This document shows positions 1 to 10,262 of a stretch of DNA of 26,451 nucleotides, in pieces (position 1 is the stretch's first letter; each line of letters begins with the position of its first letter). The translations under genes and the position numbers were made by a program. This DNA is from Pleurotus djamor. Lineage: Eukaryota > Basidiomycota > Agaricomycetes > Agaricales > Pleurotaceae. The notes beneath the pieces were generated by a model. That model saw only the letters and a list, made by a program, of their open reading frames with translations. It did not search any database and was not told the origin of the DNA. The DNA is taken from assembly GCA_029747585.1 (NCBI GenBank), contig JAPEVF010000636.1:1-26451 (forward strand), in the 5' to 3' direction.

Positions 1-1342
1 CGCTAGAACTCAGATTGAAGGTGAAGTATCGTTGGTTGTGCCACCGCTCTCGCTGCTGACTGTGATGTTGCAGAACCACCCCTCGTGGAGGGATCGACGC
101 CGACGAATACGAATCTTCAGCCCACCGCCACCGCCATCTATGAAGACTGGCGCGGAGGGAGCGATGACGATGAAATGCTCGAGTTACCAATCAGTCCGAT
201 TCACGGTAGCCTCCCCGCTGGAACTCAGGTCCAAGGTAAGCTATCATTTGGTGTGATACCGCTATTCTTGCTGACTGCGATGTAATAGAACCACCTGCCG
301 TCATGGAGGCGACAACACCGAACCTTCAGCCCACTGGAAACGCCATCGATTTAGTCTGGCACGGAGGTAGCGACCACGACAACATGCTCGAGTTACCTAT
401 CCGCCCCATTCACGGTAGCCTCCCCGCTGAAACTCAGATTGAAGGTGAAGTATCGGTGGTTGAGACACCAATATTATTGCTGACTGAGATGTAATAGAAC
501 CACCCGTCGCCGTGGAGGGATCAACACCGACCAATACAAATCTTCAGCCCACCGCCACCGCCATCGATGTAGACTGGCGCGGAGGGAGCGATCACGACGA
601 AATGCTCGAGTTACCAATCAGTCCGATTCACGGTAGCCTCCCCGCTGGAACTCAGATCCAAGGTAAGCGTTTGTTGTGACAATGCTATCAATGCTGACTG
701 TAAATTTGTAGAAGCCCTGACCGCCGTGGAGGCAACCATACCGACCAACAAGAACATTCAGCCAAATAATGAGGTTGCCACTAAGCAGGATTGGGAAGGA
801 GGTAGCGACACCTACGAGCTGCGCCAGTTACCCCTCAGTCCAGTTCGCGGTAGCATCTCCGCTGGGATTCAGATCTCAGGTAAGGTATCCATCTCGTCCA
901 ATTTGTCTATCATCTAACCCCTCTTGTCGCTGACCGCGATGTCATAGAACCGCCCATATCGATCAATTCCAATATTCGTGGCGCGACCTATCCACACCGG
1001 CGCGGAGGTAGCGACCACGATGAAGTGATTGACCTACCGCTCAGTCACGTTCGTGGTGATTTCTCCCCTAGCACCCAGATCCAAGGTAAGCGTTTGTTGT
1101 GACACCGTCGTTACGGTTGATTGAGAACTCATAGAGCCTCATATCTCGGCTCAGCTACCGACCAATCCCAATGTTCAGTCGACTGGAGGTGTGACGAGGC
1201 CGGACTGGCGAGGCGGTAGCGACCACGATGAGTCGATTGTGTTACCCATCAATCCAGCACGCGCTAGGTTCTCTGTTATCACTCCGATCCAAGGTAAACC
1301 GTCGTCTGATTCAGCAACAATGTTATTGATCTGCCTTATTAG
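1..1342 (+). repeat. Tandem array of exon-plus-intron units (6 clear units plus partial)
   Basis: Each unit is one exon of 138-168 nt, always a multiple of three, plus one intron of 49-68 nt. Exons begin with AACC or a variant after the acceptor and end in CAAG or a variant before GTAAG/GTGAAG. Unit starts: 74, 289, 498, 712, 948 and 1135; a diverged seventh exon starts at 1343. Introns are duplicated along with exons: intron 21-73 closely matches intron 445-497, and the introns at 663 and 1086 share their first 19 bases. Bases 1-235 match roughly 425-662 at an offset of 424, which marks a recent two-unit duplication. Confidence 0.85.
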
Positions 1343-3001
1343 AACTACCTACCGCAATAGAGAGAGTCCCTTCTCCGGTGTCATTCATTTTACCTCCAAT
1401 TCAGCCCGAAACGCTCCCTCAGCACTCCGCCCATCACCGTGTTCGTCCACCCGTCCATCAAATCCACCATAGTGATGGCTGGGGGAGTAGTAGTGATAAT
1501 CACTTCCCCACTGTTTCTTTCGAGGCGACCGGTGTTCCTTCGAAGCACCGAGATATCACTGCCCCAAAAATTCTCATTACCCCTCCAACCCACACAGCAC
1601 CTGCTCTTCAAAGCACACAGGCGGGTAGGTATTTCCATCACCCTCGATCCCCTGCACGTATTTTTATTTCCCTTTACAGCACCCCACCCCCACATGATAC
1701 CTGATCCTCTTTTCCTGGATGAAGACCTTGTTTCCCCCCATCCCCATCATCAAGGCGATGTGGATGACTGGGACAGTCAAAGTGATTTCAATGCTGACGA
1801 TGAGTGGGAAGGTCAAAACAAGGGCGGTTGGGATGGCGATAGCATCATTGGCGACGACAACGATGAATGGGCTTCCAATGGTAGGTGGCAGCCAGCGGGC
1901 AGTGTGCCTGATATGGTACAAGGAGACAGGGATCCTTGGCATGTACTTGAAGCCCCCATCTACCCAGCTCGCCGCCCTCTCCAGGGTGTTGGGCCTGAGG
2001 ACAAAGCCGCTGATTCTGATGCCTGGTCCTCCGATCTATCCGATACCCCTCGACCTAGGGGAGATATTCGCCATCTTCATCCGTCTCATCTTGAGCTCCA
2101 GGTCACTCGATATCTGTTCTTCAACACCGTAGCTACCACTAATCAATCTACTTAGTCACAAGTCCGGCGTCACTGTCGACATTTGTTGCGCAACAAACTT
2201 CCACCTCCTTCTCCCGCTGTGCTTCGTGGCTTCAACCTCAACGAAAGAAACTGTCAAAGGCCTACAGTCGAGCGTTTCCGGTTTGATCTCACTCAACGCT
2301 ACTTGAACACACCGTGGAACGCTGAGGCGATCCAGGTATTCGTGCACGATTTTTGCAATGGTGGAAAGTTTGGATCGTGTAATCCCCTTGACGTTGAGAA
2401 GGCTCTGAAGCGTCATTTAATACACCTACACAACAAGTATCATCAACGTCCGTCATTCAACATAATAAAAAACAAAGCTCGTGAAAATAGGCGTCGAGAG
2501 GTGTGTATGTTTCGTAGTGATCTTTCTTGCGAATTCTGTCATTTACCACCCTTTCAGCTTCGGGAGCGGCGCGTGAAAGCCTGTAGAACTTTGGCTCGAT
2601 ATGATCCCATGCTACGTCGTTTCCTACCCTTACTCGAGATTCTGAAGTGGACTGCTCAGAGTGGCGATGAGACCGATTACCCGTCTAGTCCTCAGCGTTT
2701 TCGCGTTACCCAACCGCATTGGCGATCGCGAGAGAACGCAGTGTTACACTGGTTTCAAACGCTCGACCATCTTCATCTGAGTCTTCGCTATTTTCTCAGA
2801 AACAAGCCGGGCCCTGGAAGATTCCCTCGACTACGCATAAGGGACACCGCACCTCGTTATGTGCATGAAAGTCCACCGATCATGTTGCCCTCAAATTTCT
2901 ATGATCGCGACTGGTATGACAACCTTCTTCCGATGGAACGCCAGCGACTTCGAGCTGCGCCAGTGCTTGACCTCTCGTTCTCATCAGAAATCGAATTGTA
3001 A
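1..3001 (+). CDS. Exon-array gene with conserved Agaricomycete C-terminal domain (5' end outside window)
   Basis: Function unknown. Exons read here: end of one at 1-20, then 74-235, 289-444, 498-662, 712-879, 948-1085, 1135-1293, 1343-1624, 1680-2101, 2156-2500 and 2558-3001 (TAA). The intron joints up to 1680 are all phase 1 and the last two are phase 0. The array exons encode about 46-56 residues each, built around DWRGGSDHDE and LPISPIHGSLPAGTQ. The 1680-2101 exon is acidic and Trp-rich (DDWDSQSD, GGWDGDS, DEWASNG). The last two exons form a domain of about 260 residues (PRLRI, LPSNFYDRDWYDNL) that is clearly paralogous to the last two exons of the 11929-14241 gene, with an intron at the same place (after RRRE here, RKRN there). 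The domain resembles uncharacterised Agaricomycete proteins known from memory. The intron at 2501-2557 is a multiple of three without a stop, so retention would not break the frame. Convergent with the gene ending at 3308. Confidence 0.75.
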
Positions 3002-3307
3002 GTGTCGGATGGTACACATCTCTATTGCTGTAACTCTTTGAAAGCATCGCTGCTAGACATCGTCATATCACCAGTAAGGATATGGTCCCTCTTCCGCCTG
3101 GAGATCCCTCTCTCCCTCCTATCACTATGGACCCGCANTCACCCCCTTCATGTATTCATGGACGCTGGCGACCCGCTGTTATAGCACGGGGAGCGATGAA
3201 AAAACCGTATGGAAGATAGCTTCATGTGTGCATACAGTGTATTCAATTGAGGCGGTGACTATGTAATCAAGATTCTCGGAACAATTGGACCCTGCCAAGC
3301 TTTGACA
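3002..3307. other. Intergenic gap between two convergent genes
   Basis: Lies between the TAA at 3001 of the plus-strand gene and the proposed end (3308) of the minus-strand FKBP-like gene. It should hold both 3' untranslated regions. Contains an N at about 3137. If the last intron of the minus-strand gene is spliced (3359-3399), that reading frame would instead stop at 3267, inside this gap. No other gene or repeat was seen. Confidence 0.5.
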
Positions 3308-4635
3308 CTACTCTATGAAACCACAAAGTCTGAGTTCTGTACGACGACAAATCAGTTCCTGAAGAGATATCGTAGCATCATATAACACCAATGACATACC
3401 GAGGTAAATTGACTTGTTGGCTGGGATGCCTTGCATGAATGCTACATCGGGGACGCGGGACCCTGGAACGATGACCAAGCGTTCGGTACCAGTTCGCATG
3501 CCAAGAAGACAATGACTGAGGCCTAGGAAGCTAGTCAGAGGCAAGAAACAGCATCAACAAGGATCATTTACCAAACAAGGCATCTTCATCCCCGATTCTG
3601 AGATGAAGCTTTGAAAGAAGTGTGAGCGAAGGTAAAGGGAAGATTAACAGGGCCCTCACAGGAACAGAAGGAAAGGCAAGACATTTGAGGGGCACGAAGT
3701 GCTGATGCGCCAAATAGCCGATCACATAAAAGATACGAACACGACTATTGATCTCGATGGGCTCTCCGAATCCACCAGTTTCTTGGTATACAATTTGATG
3801 AGCATCGGATGGCATTGGAGAGAGAAAGAGGGTCTTCGAGACGATGAGAGGCGTAGATTGCGTACAAGATGAGTCGGTAGAAGCACTGGCTTGATGAGCG
3901 CTGGTAGTGGAGGTGCGCATTCGGGAGCGCGGACTAAAACGAGGTGGCTGGTAGGAATCGGAAACGCCAGGTGAGAGACCTGCATCAGCTGCCTTCCGCT
4001 TAGAAGACCAAAGCAAAGTAGTGTCTACTTGGGCAACATGAAAAGCATCGGCAATCGTGCTCAAGCTCGCGCTACGACGGGTTTGGGCTCGGGTGGTGCG
4101 GGGTGGGGGAGGTGGCTGAGGGTCTACACGCGAATGCTAAGTCCACAGATAGAGGAATGGAAAGAAGTGTGCGTACTTAGTGGGTCGACATGACCAGACA
4201 AGGTGACGGCGCTGCTAAAGAATCAGAAAAGAGGGTCGAAACGAAGCGTATGGCAGCAACTCACGTATGTCCTTCATTCACAAGTTCGTAGCGTAGATCG
4301 CCCCTGAGAAAGACAGAGAGAGAGATGTGTTCGATCTACGTCAAAGCATAAGCACACAATTCTGAAAGAGAAGTCAATGAACACGTACAGCCTCTGGAAT
4401 CAGCGCGCCAAGCGGAGAAGTGAAGTCGATGTCGGCACACCGAAGCTCGAAGGTGCATCGCTCAGACGACTCGGGAGTTCCTTTGAAGGCGACGAGGGTG
4501 ATCCAAGCGTTGCTGGTCAGAGATGCGAGAGAGGTGGAGACACCACTAGGGCAAACGATAGACCTTAGAAGATATGAGATGACGATGAGATAAGACGAGA
4601 TGGACAACTTACCAGGGGGTCCCGTTCACCGACAT
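3308..4635 (-). CDS. Nucleoplasmin-like / FKBP-like protein A
   Basis: Exons (minus strand): 4613-4635, 4389-4563, 4265-4335, 4177-4214, 3660-4123, 3572-3608, 3400-3522 and a short last one. The ATG at 4635 gives MSVNGTPW. The first about 100 residues resemble the nucleoplasmin-like domain that precedes FKBP domains in fungal nuclear FKBPs (Trp near the start, later GDLRYELVNEGHT and VTLSGHV). A Pro/Ser/Arg-rich linker follows, then an FKBP-like fold: RVRIFYVIG, IGDEDALFG, LLGMRTGTERLVIVPGS, GIPANKSIYL. The usual FDSS and VIKGWD catalytic segments are not recognisable, so prolyl isomerase activity is doubtful; a histone-chaperone or scaffold role is inference. Exons of 71, 37 and 123 nt match those of protein B exactly. 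The last exon is uncertain: unspliced, the frame stops at 3308; spliced, it stops at 3267. Confidence 0.65.
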
Positions 4636-4796
4636 CGTTCGAGTGAGAGATTAAGTTCGTTCCGTCAATATGGAGGTGGGGCATGGCGTTTTGAAAACGC
4701 CCATTTTAAAGGGAGGTGGAGGAAACAAAGGAAAGTGCGCTGGTCATTCCATGGTGGCGTGGGACGTGGTCCCGAGCAGCCTTCTGTCACAGGGAC

Positions 4797-4833
4797 AGGG
4801 TCCGAGGCATAGCACCAAATCGGGTGCTATGAC
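4797..4833. repeat. 37-bp direct repeat, copy 1, containing a hairpin
   Basis: Begins AGGGTCCGAG and ends GGGTGCTATGAC. Inside it CATAGCACC and GGTGCTATG are perfect 9-bp inverted arms around a 6-base spacer. It could be a binding site for a dimeric regulator. Copy 2 lies 70 bp downstream. Confidence 0.7.
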
Positions 4834-4866
4834 CGTATGACGTCTCGAGCCATCCGTTAGACCTTC

Positions 4867-4903
4867 AGGGTCCGAGTCATACAGCCAAATCGGGTGCTAT
4901 GAC
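4867..4903. repeat. 37-bp direct repeat, copy 2
   Basis: Nearly the same as copy 1 at 4797-4833, but the left arm reads CATACAGCC, so the inverted repeat is imperfect. It lies in the same promoter region, about 185 bp before the TATATAAA box at 5088. Confidence 0.7.
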
Positions 4904-5087
4904 GCCTTGACTCTCGACTTGGCATTGGCCATGGACCTTGCCGATCAATCGCATCGAGTCATCACCAGTACCTCCTCGTTCGCCTGGGGCATCGCGCCCG
5001 TCAGAGTCACCGTGTATGGTCCCACCATCCTCGTGTCACCGCAGTCTGGTTAGCGGGCCACCAGCCACGGCCCGAGCACGGTCGAGA

Positions 5088-5095
5088 TATATAAA
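5088..5095 (+). promoter_or_regulatory. TATA box for the 5241 gene
   Basis: TATATAAA, about 145 bp before the ATG at 5241. The same octamer precedes the genes at 10300 and 15689. Confidence 0.45.
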
Positions 5096-5240
5096 GACTT
5101 GCTCGCCGTTTGACGGAGTCCATTCTGTAATCCACACCTACGCTGCTTCTCTGCCACCCGCTACGCTTTCGGTATACGCTCACGCACAATTAACCACCTT
5201 GTTACCCCCTCTCGCGCCTCTAACCTCCTTCTCGCCTGCA

Positions 5241-6006
5241 ATGTCGTAAGATGCTCTGTCTCCCGATTACACGGACCTCAACCCATTTTCACTAGGGTTA
5301 CCCCTGCATCACCAGTGTCCTTCGCGACTTGGAGGGCCACCATCAGTGCGAAAGCATCAAATGACGCTGTAATTCTGAAAGCACCTGTCAAGAAAGCGAA
5401 GATCGCCATATTTGAAAGGACTCCACATCATTGTAAGTCAACTTCACATGTTAATCCTGCAACTCCTGCCTACCTCTTCTCACTGGCGCTTCATCGCTTC
5501 CAGATACGCTTATCGCAGGACCATTAAACGCTTTGTGCTCTTGGCTTTTGCTGGACCTTGATGCTTTCAAAGAAGCTTGCTCTTTCGACGGTGTATGTCT
5601 TTCCACCTCTTGGATTTGTCACTACAAGTGTTGAAACTTGACGTAGGCCTTGCAATCTATGAGAGTCAGCATCCCTCTCAAGACCAATGCTACCTCTCCG
5701 ATCCGTGGCTTCCCCCTTCCCGTTATCACTTTTACTCTCTCCTTTGACGAAGTTACGACGTTCAATGCGTTCAAGAATTGTGTTCGCACTGGGAAGCTTC
5801 CGGCGGGCTATGCTGGGGAAGGAATCGCGTCCTTGGCAGATTTCTTTGGCGGCGACCATCTTTCTGATCAAATACACTCGCGCGAAGTGAGGATCCCGGT
5901 CCATCAACGGCGCAAATGCAATTGTCCCTTGTACACACTTCTGGGTTTCATTATCCTCGCTCTTTTTTTCGCGGCTGGAGCATGGGAAGCGGCATCATTG
6001 AATTGA
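5241..6006 (+). CDS. Small protein with a C-terminal membrane segment (196 aa)
   Basis: Function unknown. Exons: 5241-5245, 5296-5432, 5504-5592 and 5647-6006. The first exon is only five coding bases (ATGTC), joined through a GTAAGA donor to VTPASPVSFATW. All joints keep frame (phases 2, 1, 0). The protein has a Lys/Ala-rich N-terminal part, a middle part with FPLPVITFTLSFDEV, then a short basic and Cys-containing stretch (HQRRKCNCP). A strongly hydrophobic segment (LLGFIILALFFAAGAW) ends about five residues before the stop. There is no signal peptide, so a tail-anchored topology is likely (inference). It is divergent from FKBP-like A. The tiny first exon is unusual but fits a strong donor and the frame. 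Confidence 0.6.
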
Positions 6007-6201
6007 ATTAGCCATGTATATATCTTGAGTTCATTGAACGGCTTATTGAAATGGCTTGGGAACTCCACTTGGACCGTTCCTCCTAAAGTTAGGTGTTCTC
6101 CTAAATTTTGTAGGCGCTTATGCCTGCGCTTGCCTGAAAACGAGGTTGGTGGAACACAAAGAACCTTTGTCCTGACCTGTAGATTGGGTGGCACCACCAA
6201 G

Positions 6202-6208
6202 ATATAAA
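6202..6208 (+). promoter_or_regulatory. TATA box for the RING gene
   Basis: ATATAAA at 6202-6208, about 65 bp before the proposed ATG at 6272. The spacing suits a TATA box with a short 5' untranslated region. An N lies between them at about 6266. Confidence 0.4.
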
Positions 6209-6271
6209 GTCCCTCGTTGAAGAGATGCTCTCGCTCTCATACCATCCCACCTCACACTTTTCTAANTCCCC

Positions 6272-7327
6272 ATGCCTCGCGACTCTGCGCTCCCAGCCAG
6301 ACGTTCCACACATCGCAACACGGCTAATCCTTATGCTTCTCGTGCTACTAAGCCAGCCACGATGTCGAAGGAAAAGCCTTCTCTTCATTCTAAGTCTCGC
6401 AAACTCAAGGCACCAACTCGTCTCCCCAGTCCTGGAGCGACTTCATTTCCCTCTCCTTCCACAGCCTTTTCTCTCGCAACCGGCCCCTCAGACCCAGATG
6501 CTTCCACCCAGGCTCGTAAAGAGGGTGAAATACCAGATGTCGCTGCTATGGAGGATCGCATCAAAGAACTGGAAGATGAGATCAAGAGACTCAACGCCAG
6601 AAACAATCGTCTCGAGAGCAAGGTCAAAGACGTACGTACATTCCCGCACAGACTGCCCGTGAATGGTCACCGGCACCAGTCATCTCTAATCTCCTCTTTG
6701 CTCTAGCTTTCTGATGTGGTAACCGAGGCAGTCACCTGCTCCATCTGCCATGGATACGCACATAAGCTCCACTTGTAATGCCATGTCGTCTTCGTTCCTC
6801 TTTCTTGTGAGCTGATGTAGGATCTTCGTAGCTTGGATGACTGTGGTCATCACTTTTGCTTGGCCTGTATAGCACGCTGGTTCAAAAAACGACTCAAGGT
6901 CAACATGAAAACCTACATCGACGGAATCCCCCCCGAATTCATAATTGTTGGCGATGTGTTGCCTCCCAGCACGGTTGAGGAGCGTAATAAGATTTGGAGG
7001 GAGCTTCGTGAGTTTCAGCGAGACCAATTGATGGAAGGCGGACTATTGTGTCTCATCGCAGACGACCAAGCTATCGAGGTGGCCACGGGCTTGTTCTCTT
7101 ATCCATGCCCTGTTTGCGGAGGAAGCATCAAGAATCTTCCCGCCGAGGCGATAATCGGGCGGAGCCTCTGCGATGCATATGAACGTACTATCCTCTGGGA
7201 GATGCCTTCAGAGGAACAACCCGACGAGGTAGATCAAGTTGCGCCAACGGAGTTCGCTCCTCTTATCATGACGAACGACGCAGTTTTGCGGGAAATAGTT
7301 GTTCCACAAGCATATTTATCTTCATAA
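6272..7327 (+). CDS. Coiled-coil RING-finger protein, probable E3 ubiquitin ligase (307 aa)
   Basis: Exons 6272-6631, 6707-6774 and 6832-7327. The N-terminal 90 residues are basic and Ser/Pro-rich. A short coiled coil follows (MEDRIKELEDEIKRLNARNN, residues about 91-120). The RING has C131-S-I-C134, then C147-G-H149 with C152-L-A-C155, and C235-P-V-C238. The pattern is that of a RING that binds two zincs, typical of ubiquitin ligases, but about 79 residues separate the sixth and seventh ligands, much more than in canonical RINGs. I recall similar long-loop RINGs in other basidiomycetes. The second intron was set at 6775-6831 because only that acceptor restores the frame into FLDDCGHHFC. The tail is acidic and ends in QAYLSS. 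It probably acts in the cytosol or nucleus; the substrate is unknown. Confidence 0.78.
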
Positions 7328-8868
7328 TGAACTTGATCCTTCGATACTTCACCTTTGTGTACCACAATGTCAATAGCCGTCGAATAGCCCCACCAACCGC
7401 GCGCGCTGTGTCAGGCTGAACGGAAGCAAAATGCTAAATTGATCCCGATCACCATCACCAATCTCGATCGCTGCCTGGGACCGATCCGATCATTAAATAG
7501 AAGTTGTATCTTATCAGTGAGCCTGTGAGTGGCTGTGCTGGGGGTACTCTTACCACCATCGGCTGCTCTATTCAACGTTCAACGATGTTCACCACGCATC
7601 GTATTGGTCTCGCCGCCTCTGGCAAAGTGTATCAGCTACCCATGGCTTTGGAAAGCGTCGTCTCTTATCCCCTGTCCGGAAGCCTGCGGACTCAGGCCCA
7701 GTCCATGTCAAAGTGTCGCTGGAGGAACGATTACTCGTCATCGATAGGCCAATCGCACCATCGAGTACGATCCTCATGCCCGTCCGAAGGGACAGCGTTA
7801 TCAAGGAAGTCTGAAGCGAAAATTACCATTTCTACGGTAGGACGGCGGTGCTATCTCTGCCTTCCCCAATCCTGACTTCACTTGCTTAGGACTTCTTCGC
7901 CATTTTCAGTGGATATCTCAACCATGGTTGAGCGTTTGGCATGTGCGAATGCGGAGCATCAGAAGCCCTCTATTTCCTCAAAGATATCGGTGAGGAATAA
8001 CGACAGCACTGCTCGAAGAGGTTGCTGTTTCTGCTTCGCAAAACGTGCCGCCTATTTCATGAGCATCTGCGCGGCTTCGAGTATAGGGATCGGGAGCTGT
8101 GACAAGCCACAACCTCAGAGACTCTAGAGTAGATTGGCAGGTTTACCCATTAAACACAGGCGATAGCTCTGAAAGCGATGATAGGAGTGGCGGAGAGCTA
8201 CAAAACTTGGTCACAGCCGGCCTCGATTCTCACGACTGAAGTATCGGCCTGGTGTGGTACTACGAGGTACGTCGTCCCTCTTTTAGCAATCATTAATCGC
8301 CAATCACCCTCACCTATCAAACCAACAACAGACGTGCAGGTGTCACCCGCGTACATCTTTAGGAAGACTCTGCTATCTCTGCTTACTCGGGTTGTGAGAC
8401 TTGAGTCTATCACCTCCGCTCTGGCCATCACACGCCCAACANTTTTTGTGNTTTTTCTATTCACCGCAGGCCCGAGACCTCATTAATTCATCTGTCAATG
8501 TGTCCTAGCACGATCCTCTGATGTGGGCACATCTAGGATAACCACAGACAGTTTGCGGTGATGGCTTGGACGGAGATTCCATAATGAGGAAAATAGTTGT
8601 ATGTCACGGTCGTTGTGTCCATTGTCCATTTCGGTCCCTTCAGAACGTCGCGTGATGACACCTGTGGCGACCGACTTCAACTAAGTCATTGGCCAATTCT
8701 GCGCACTGGTCACCTGATCGTAATTCGAACGAGCCCAGCGTCAGAGTCTCAGACCCTCGGCGCTATCATAACCTGAATAACAAGTAAAAACAAGCAAAAC
8801 ACCCTAACCCCCCTCCCCCAAAAGCTCCCCTTCCAACCTTACCACCTCAGAGCTTCTTGTGCACTACA
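7328..8868. other. 1.5-kb stretch without a recognisable gene
   Basis: Only short open frames occur on both strands and none gives a familiar motif or a chain of exons with matching phases. It contains two N bases (about 8442 and 8452). A decayed gene or a small non-autonomous element cannot be excluded. The last 100 bases (C-rich and A-rich tracts before 8869) probably belong to the promoter of the next gene. Confidence 0.5.
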
Positions 8869-10114
8869 ATGGATTACCGATGGTGCATACTATAATTCTT
8901 GACTCAATTGCGCAATAGTAGACTCACATTTATACGAAGGTCTCGTACATGTCCCTCGGCTATCCTTACCCCGATCATCCCCGACGAAGATGTGTGGCTC
9001 GATGGTGTTCAATTCGCAGATCGCCCTCAACCAGCATCTCGCTCCTTTGTGCAACTCCGTTCTACGGAACAAGATGGTTCTATCACGGCTGTCCCTCTTT
9101 GCTCCCTCATCGGAGGCAAAGTCTGTAGTCGTCCGTTTCTATTCAATGACTTCTGCTGATAAACATGCACACTAGATTGAGAATGTCGATGTGATGTTTC
9201 GGTTAATTGGTCGACGGCAATATGAAATATTTAATGACGGCCAAGTGTAAGTACTACACACGATCTCCTGCTCATGGACGTTCTGAGGGTCGAGGCCGCA
9301 GCCCAATTGAAGTCTTTGGCCGTGTATCAGCCGGTATCTCACAGCCGCAACCTTTGAACCTTTCGCCCTCAACTGGTAGGCTTGGCGGAGCTTACTCCCT
9401 TGCAGCTGATACGCTGGAAGGTAGCCGGAGGACGTTTGTCCACACCCTACCTCCCCTTACACCTTCAGTTCGTTCGGCCGCTTCACCTGTGCCTACAAGC
9501 TTTCCTGCAGAGACCCAGCACGCAAACCCCGAACCCGACCTGAACCTTGGTCCAGCGTTAAAGCCGTCACCCGCACCTGCCAGAATCCGTCAGTTAAATC
9601 AGATTTACCATTACGATTCAGGCGGTTCAGGCAATCCTATTAAGCACAATGACCGCGTCCTCATTTACTACGTCCTCAAGGTTCTAAGGTCTAACGACTA
9701 CTTCGTGCATCACTCCGCCGTTTCTTCCCCAGGCCAGCCAGTCAGATTTCTTTCCCTTTGCCGTCCATCTCTCGAAAGCTGATGTTTTTGGTCCTAGATG
9801 GAGATCCTCATTGGCGACGATGATGATGCTTTCGGCACGTTCCATCTATATCCCTGTCTTACGGCTTCTCACTCATGATTACCATTTTCAGGCATGAGCC
9901 ATCTCTTTGTGGGAATGCGACCTGACTCTGAACGACTGATTTACATCCCTGCAGCCCTTGTACCCCAGGCCGCCATTGAGCAAGGTGTCCCTGTGGACAC
10001 TGTGGTTCGCCTCAGTAAGTGCTCCCATGTCTCTTTCCATGTCTCCTTCCGAAGACGTAACAATCACATTATGAAGAGATCAAACTTGTACAAGTCGTTG
10101 CTGATCACCATTGA
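8869..10114 (+). CDS. Nucleoplasmin-like / FKBP-like protein B
   Basis: Paralog of protein A (3308-4635). Well supported exons: up to 9120, 9176-9246, 9302-9740, 9798-9834, 9892-10014 and 10077-10114 (TGA). The start at 8869 (MDYR) is tentative because the first intron would be only about 36 nt. The nucleoplasmin-like part ends CSLIGGK, then IENVDVMFRLIGRRQYEIFN and PIEVFGRV. After a Pro-rich linker comes the FKBP-like part: YHYDSGGSGNPI, DRVLIYYVL, IGDDDDAFG, GMSHLFVGMRPDSERLIYIP, GVPVDTVVRL and KIKLVQVV. The first and last pieces fit the FKBP fold, but the usual catalytic FDSS and VIKGWD positions are missing, so isomerase activity is doubtful. The joint at 9834/9892 works only with a GC donor at 9835. 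It lacks the intron that splits the linker in A. Confidence 0.65.
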
Positions 10115-10262
10115 TCATTTCGTATACCCTGGCTTTTCCTTTTCGCCCTCCACGCTTCAAAAGTTACAGAATGTGGTTCCTTCGAGAACAAAATCGATTG
10201 AAGAAAATCTCTTTGTCTGATAGCCACCATGAACTACGACCACCCTCCCTTTGTTCATTTAA

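Larger units (their letters stand above)
4636..5240. promoter_or_regulatory. Bidirectional promoter region between FKBP-like A and the 5241 gene
   Basis: The two flanking genes are transcribed away from each other. The stretch contains a 17-bp near-perfect palindrome at 4685-4701 (GGCGTTTTGAAAACGCC), two copies of a 37-bp element at 4797-4833 and 4867-4903, and a TATATAAA box at 5088-5095, which points to the rightward gene about 145 bp before its ATG. No convincing open reading frame was seen here. Confidence 0.5.

Noticed and set aside
1..1342. CRISPR-like or satellite interpretation of the left-end repeats
   Set aside because: Units are unequal in length, keep a reading frame, and have splice sites at every boundary, so they are duplicated exons and introns.
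4304..4388. An 85-nt second intron in FKBP-like A ending at 4304
   Set aside because: It breaks the frame; ending the intron at 4336 (53 nt) keeps the frame and yields IEHISLSVFLRGDLRYELVN, which aligns with protein B.
7504..8127. Possible small genes in the 7.5-8.1 kb region
   Set aside because: The frames overlap each other on both strands and give compositionally odd proteins without similarity to known families.
8178..8486. Open frames on both strands around 8200-8480
   Set aside because: Short, with N bases, no recognisable motif and no neighbouring exons with fitting phase.
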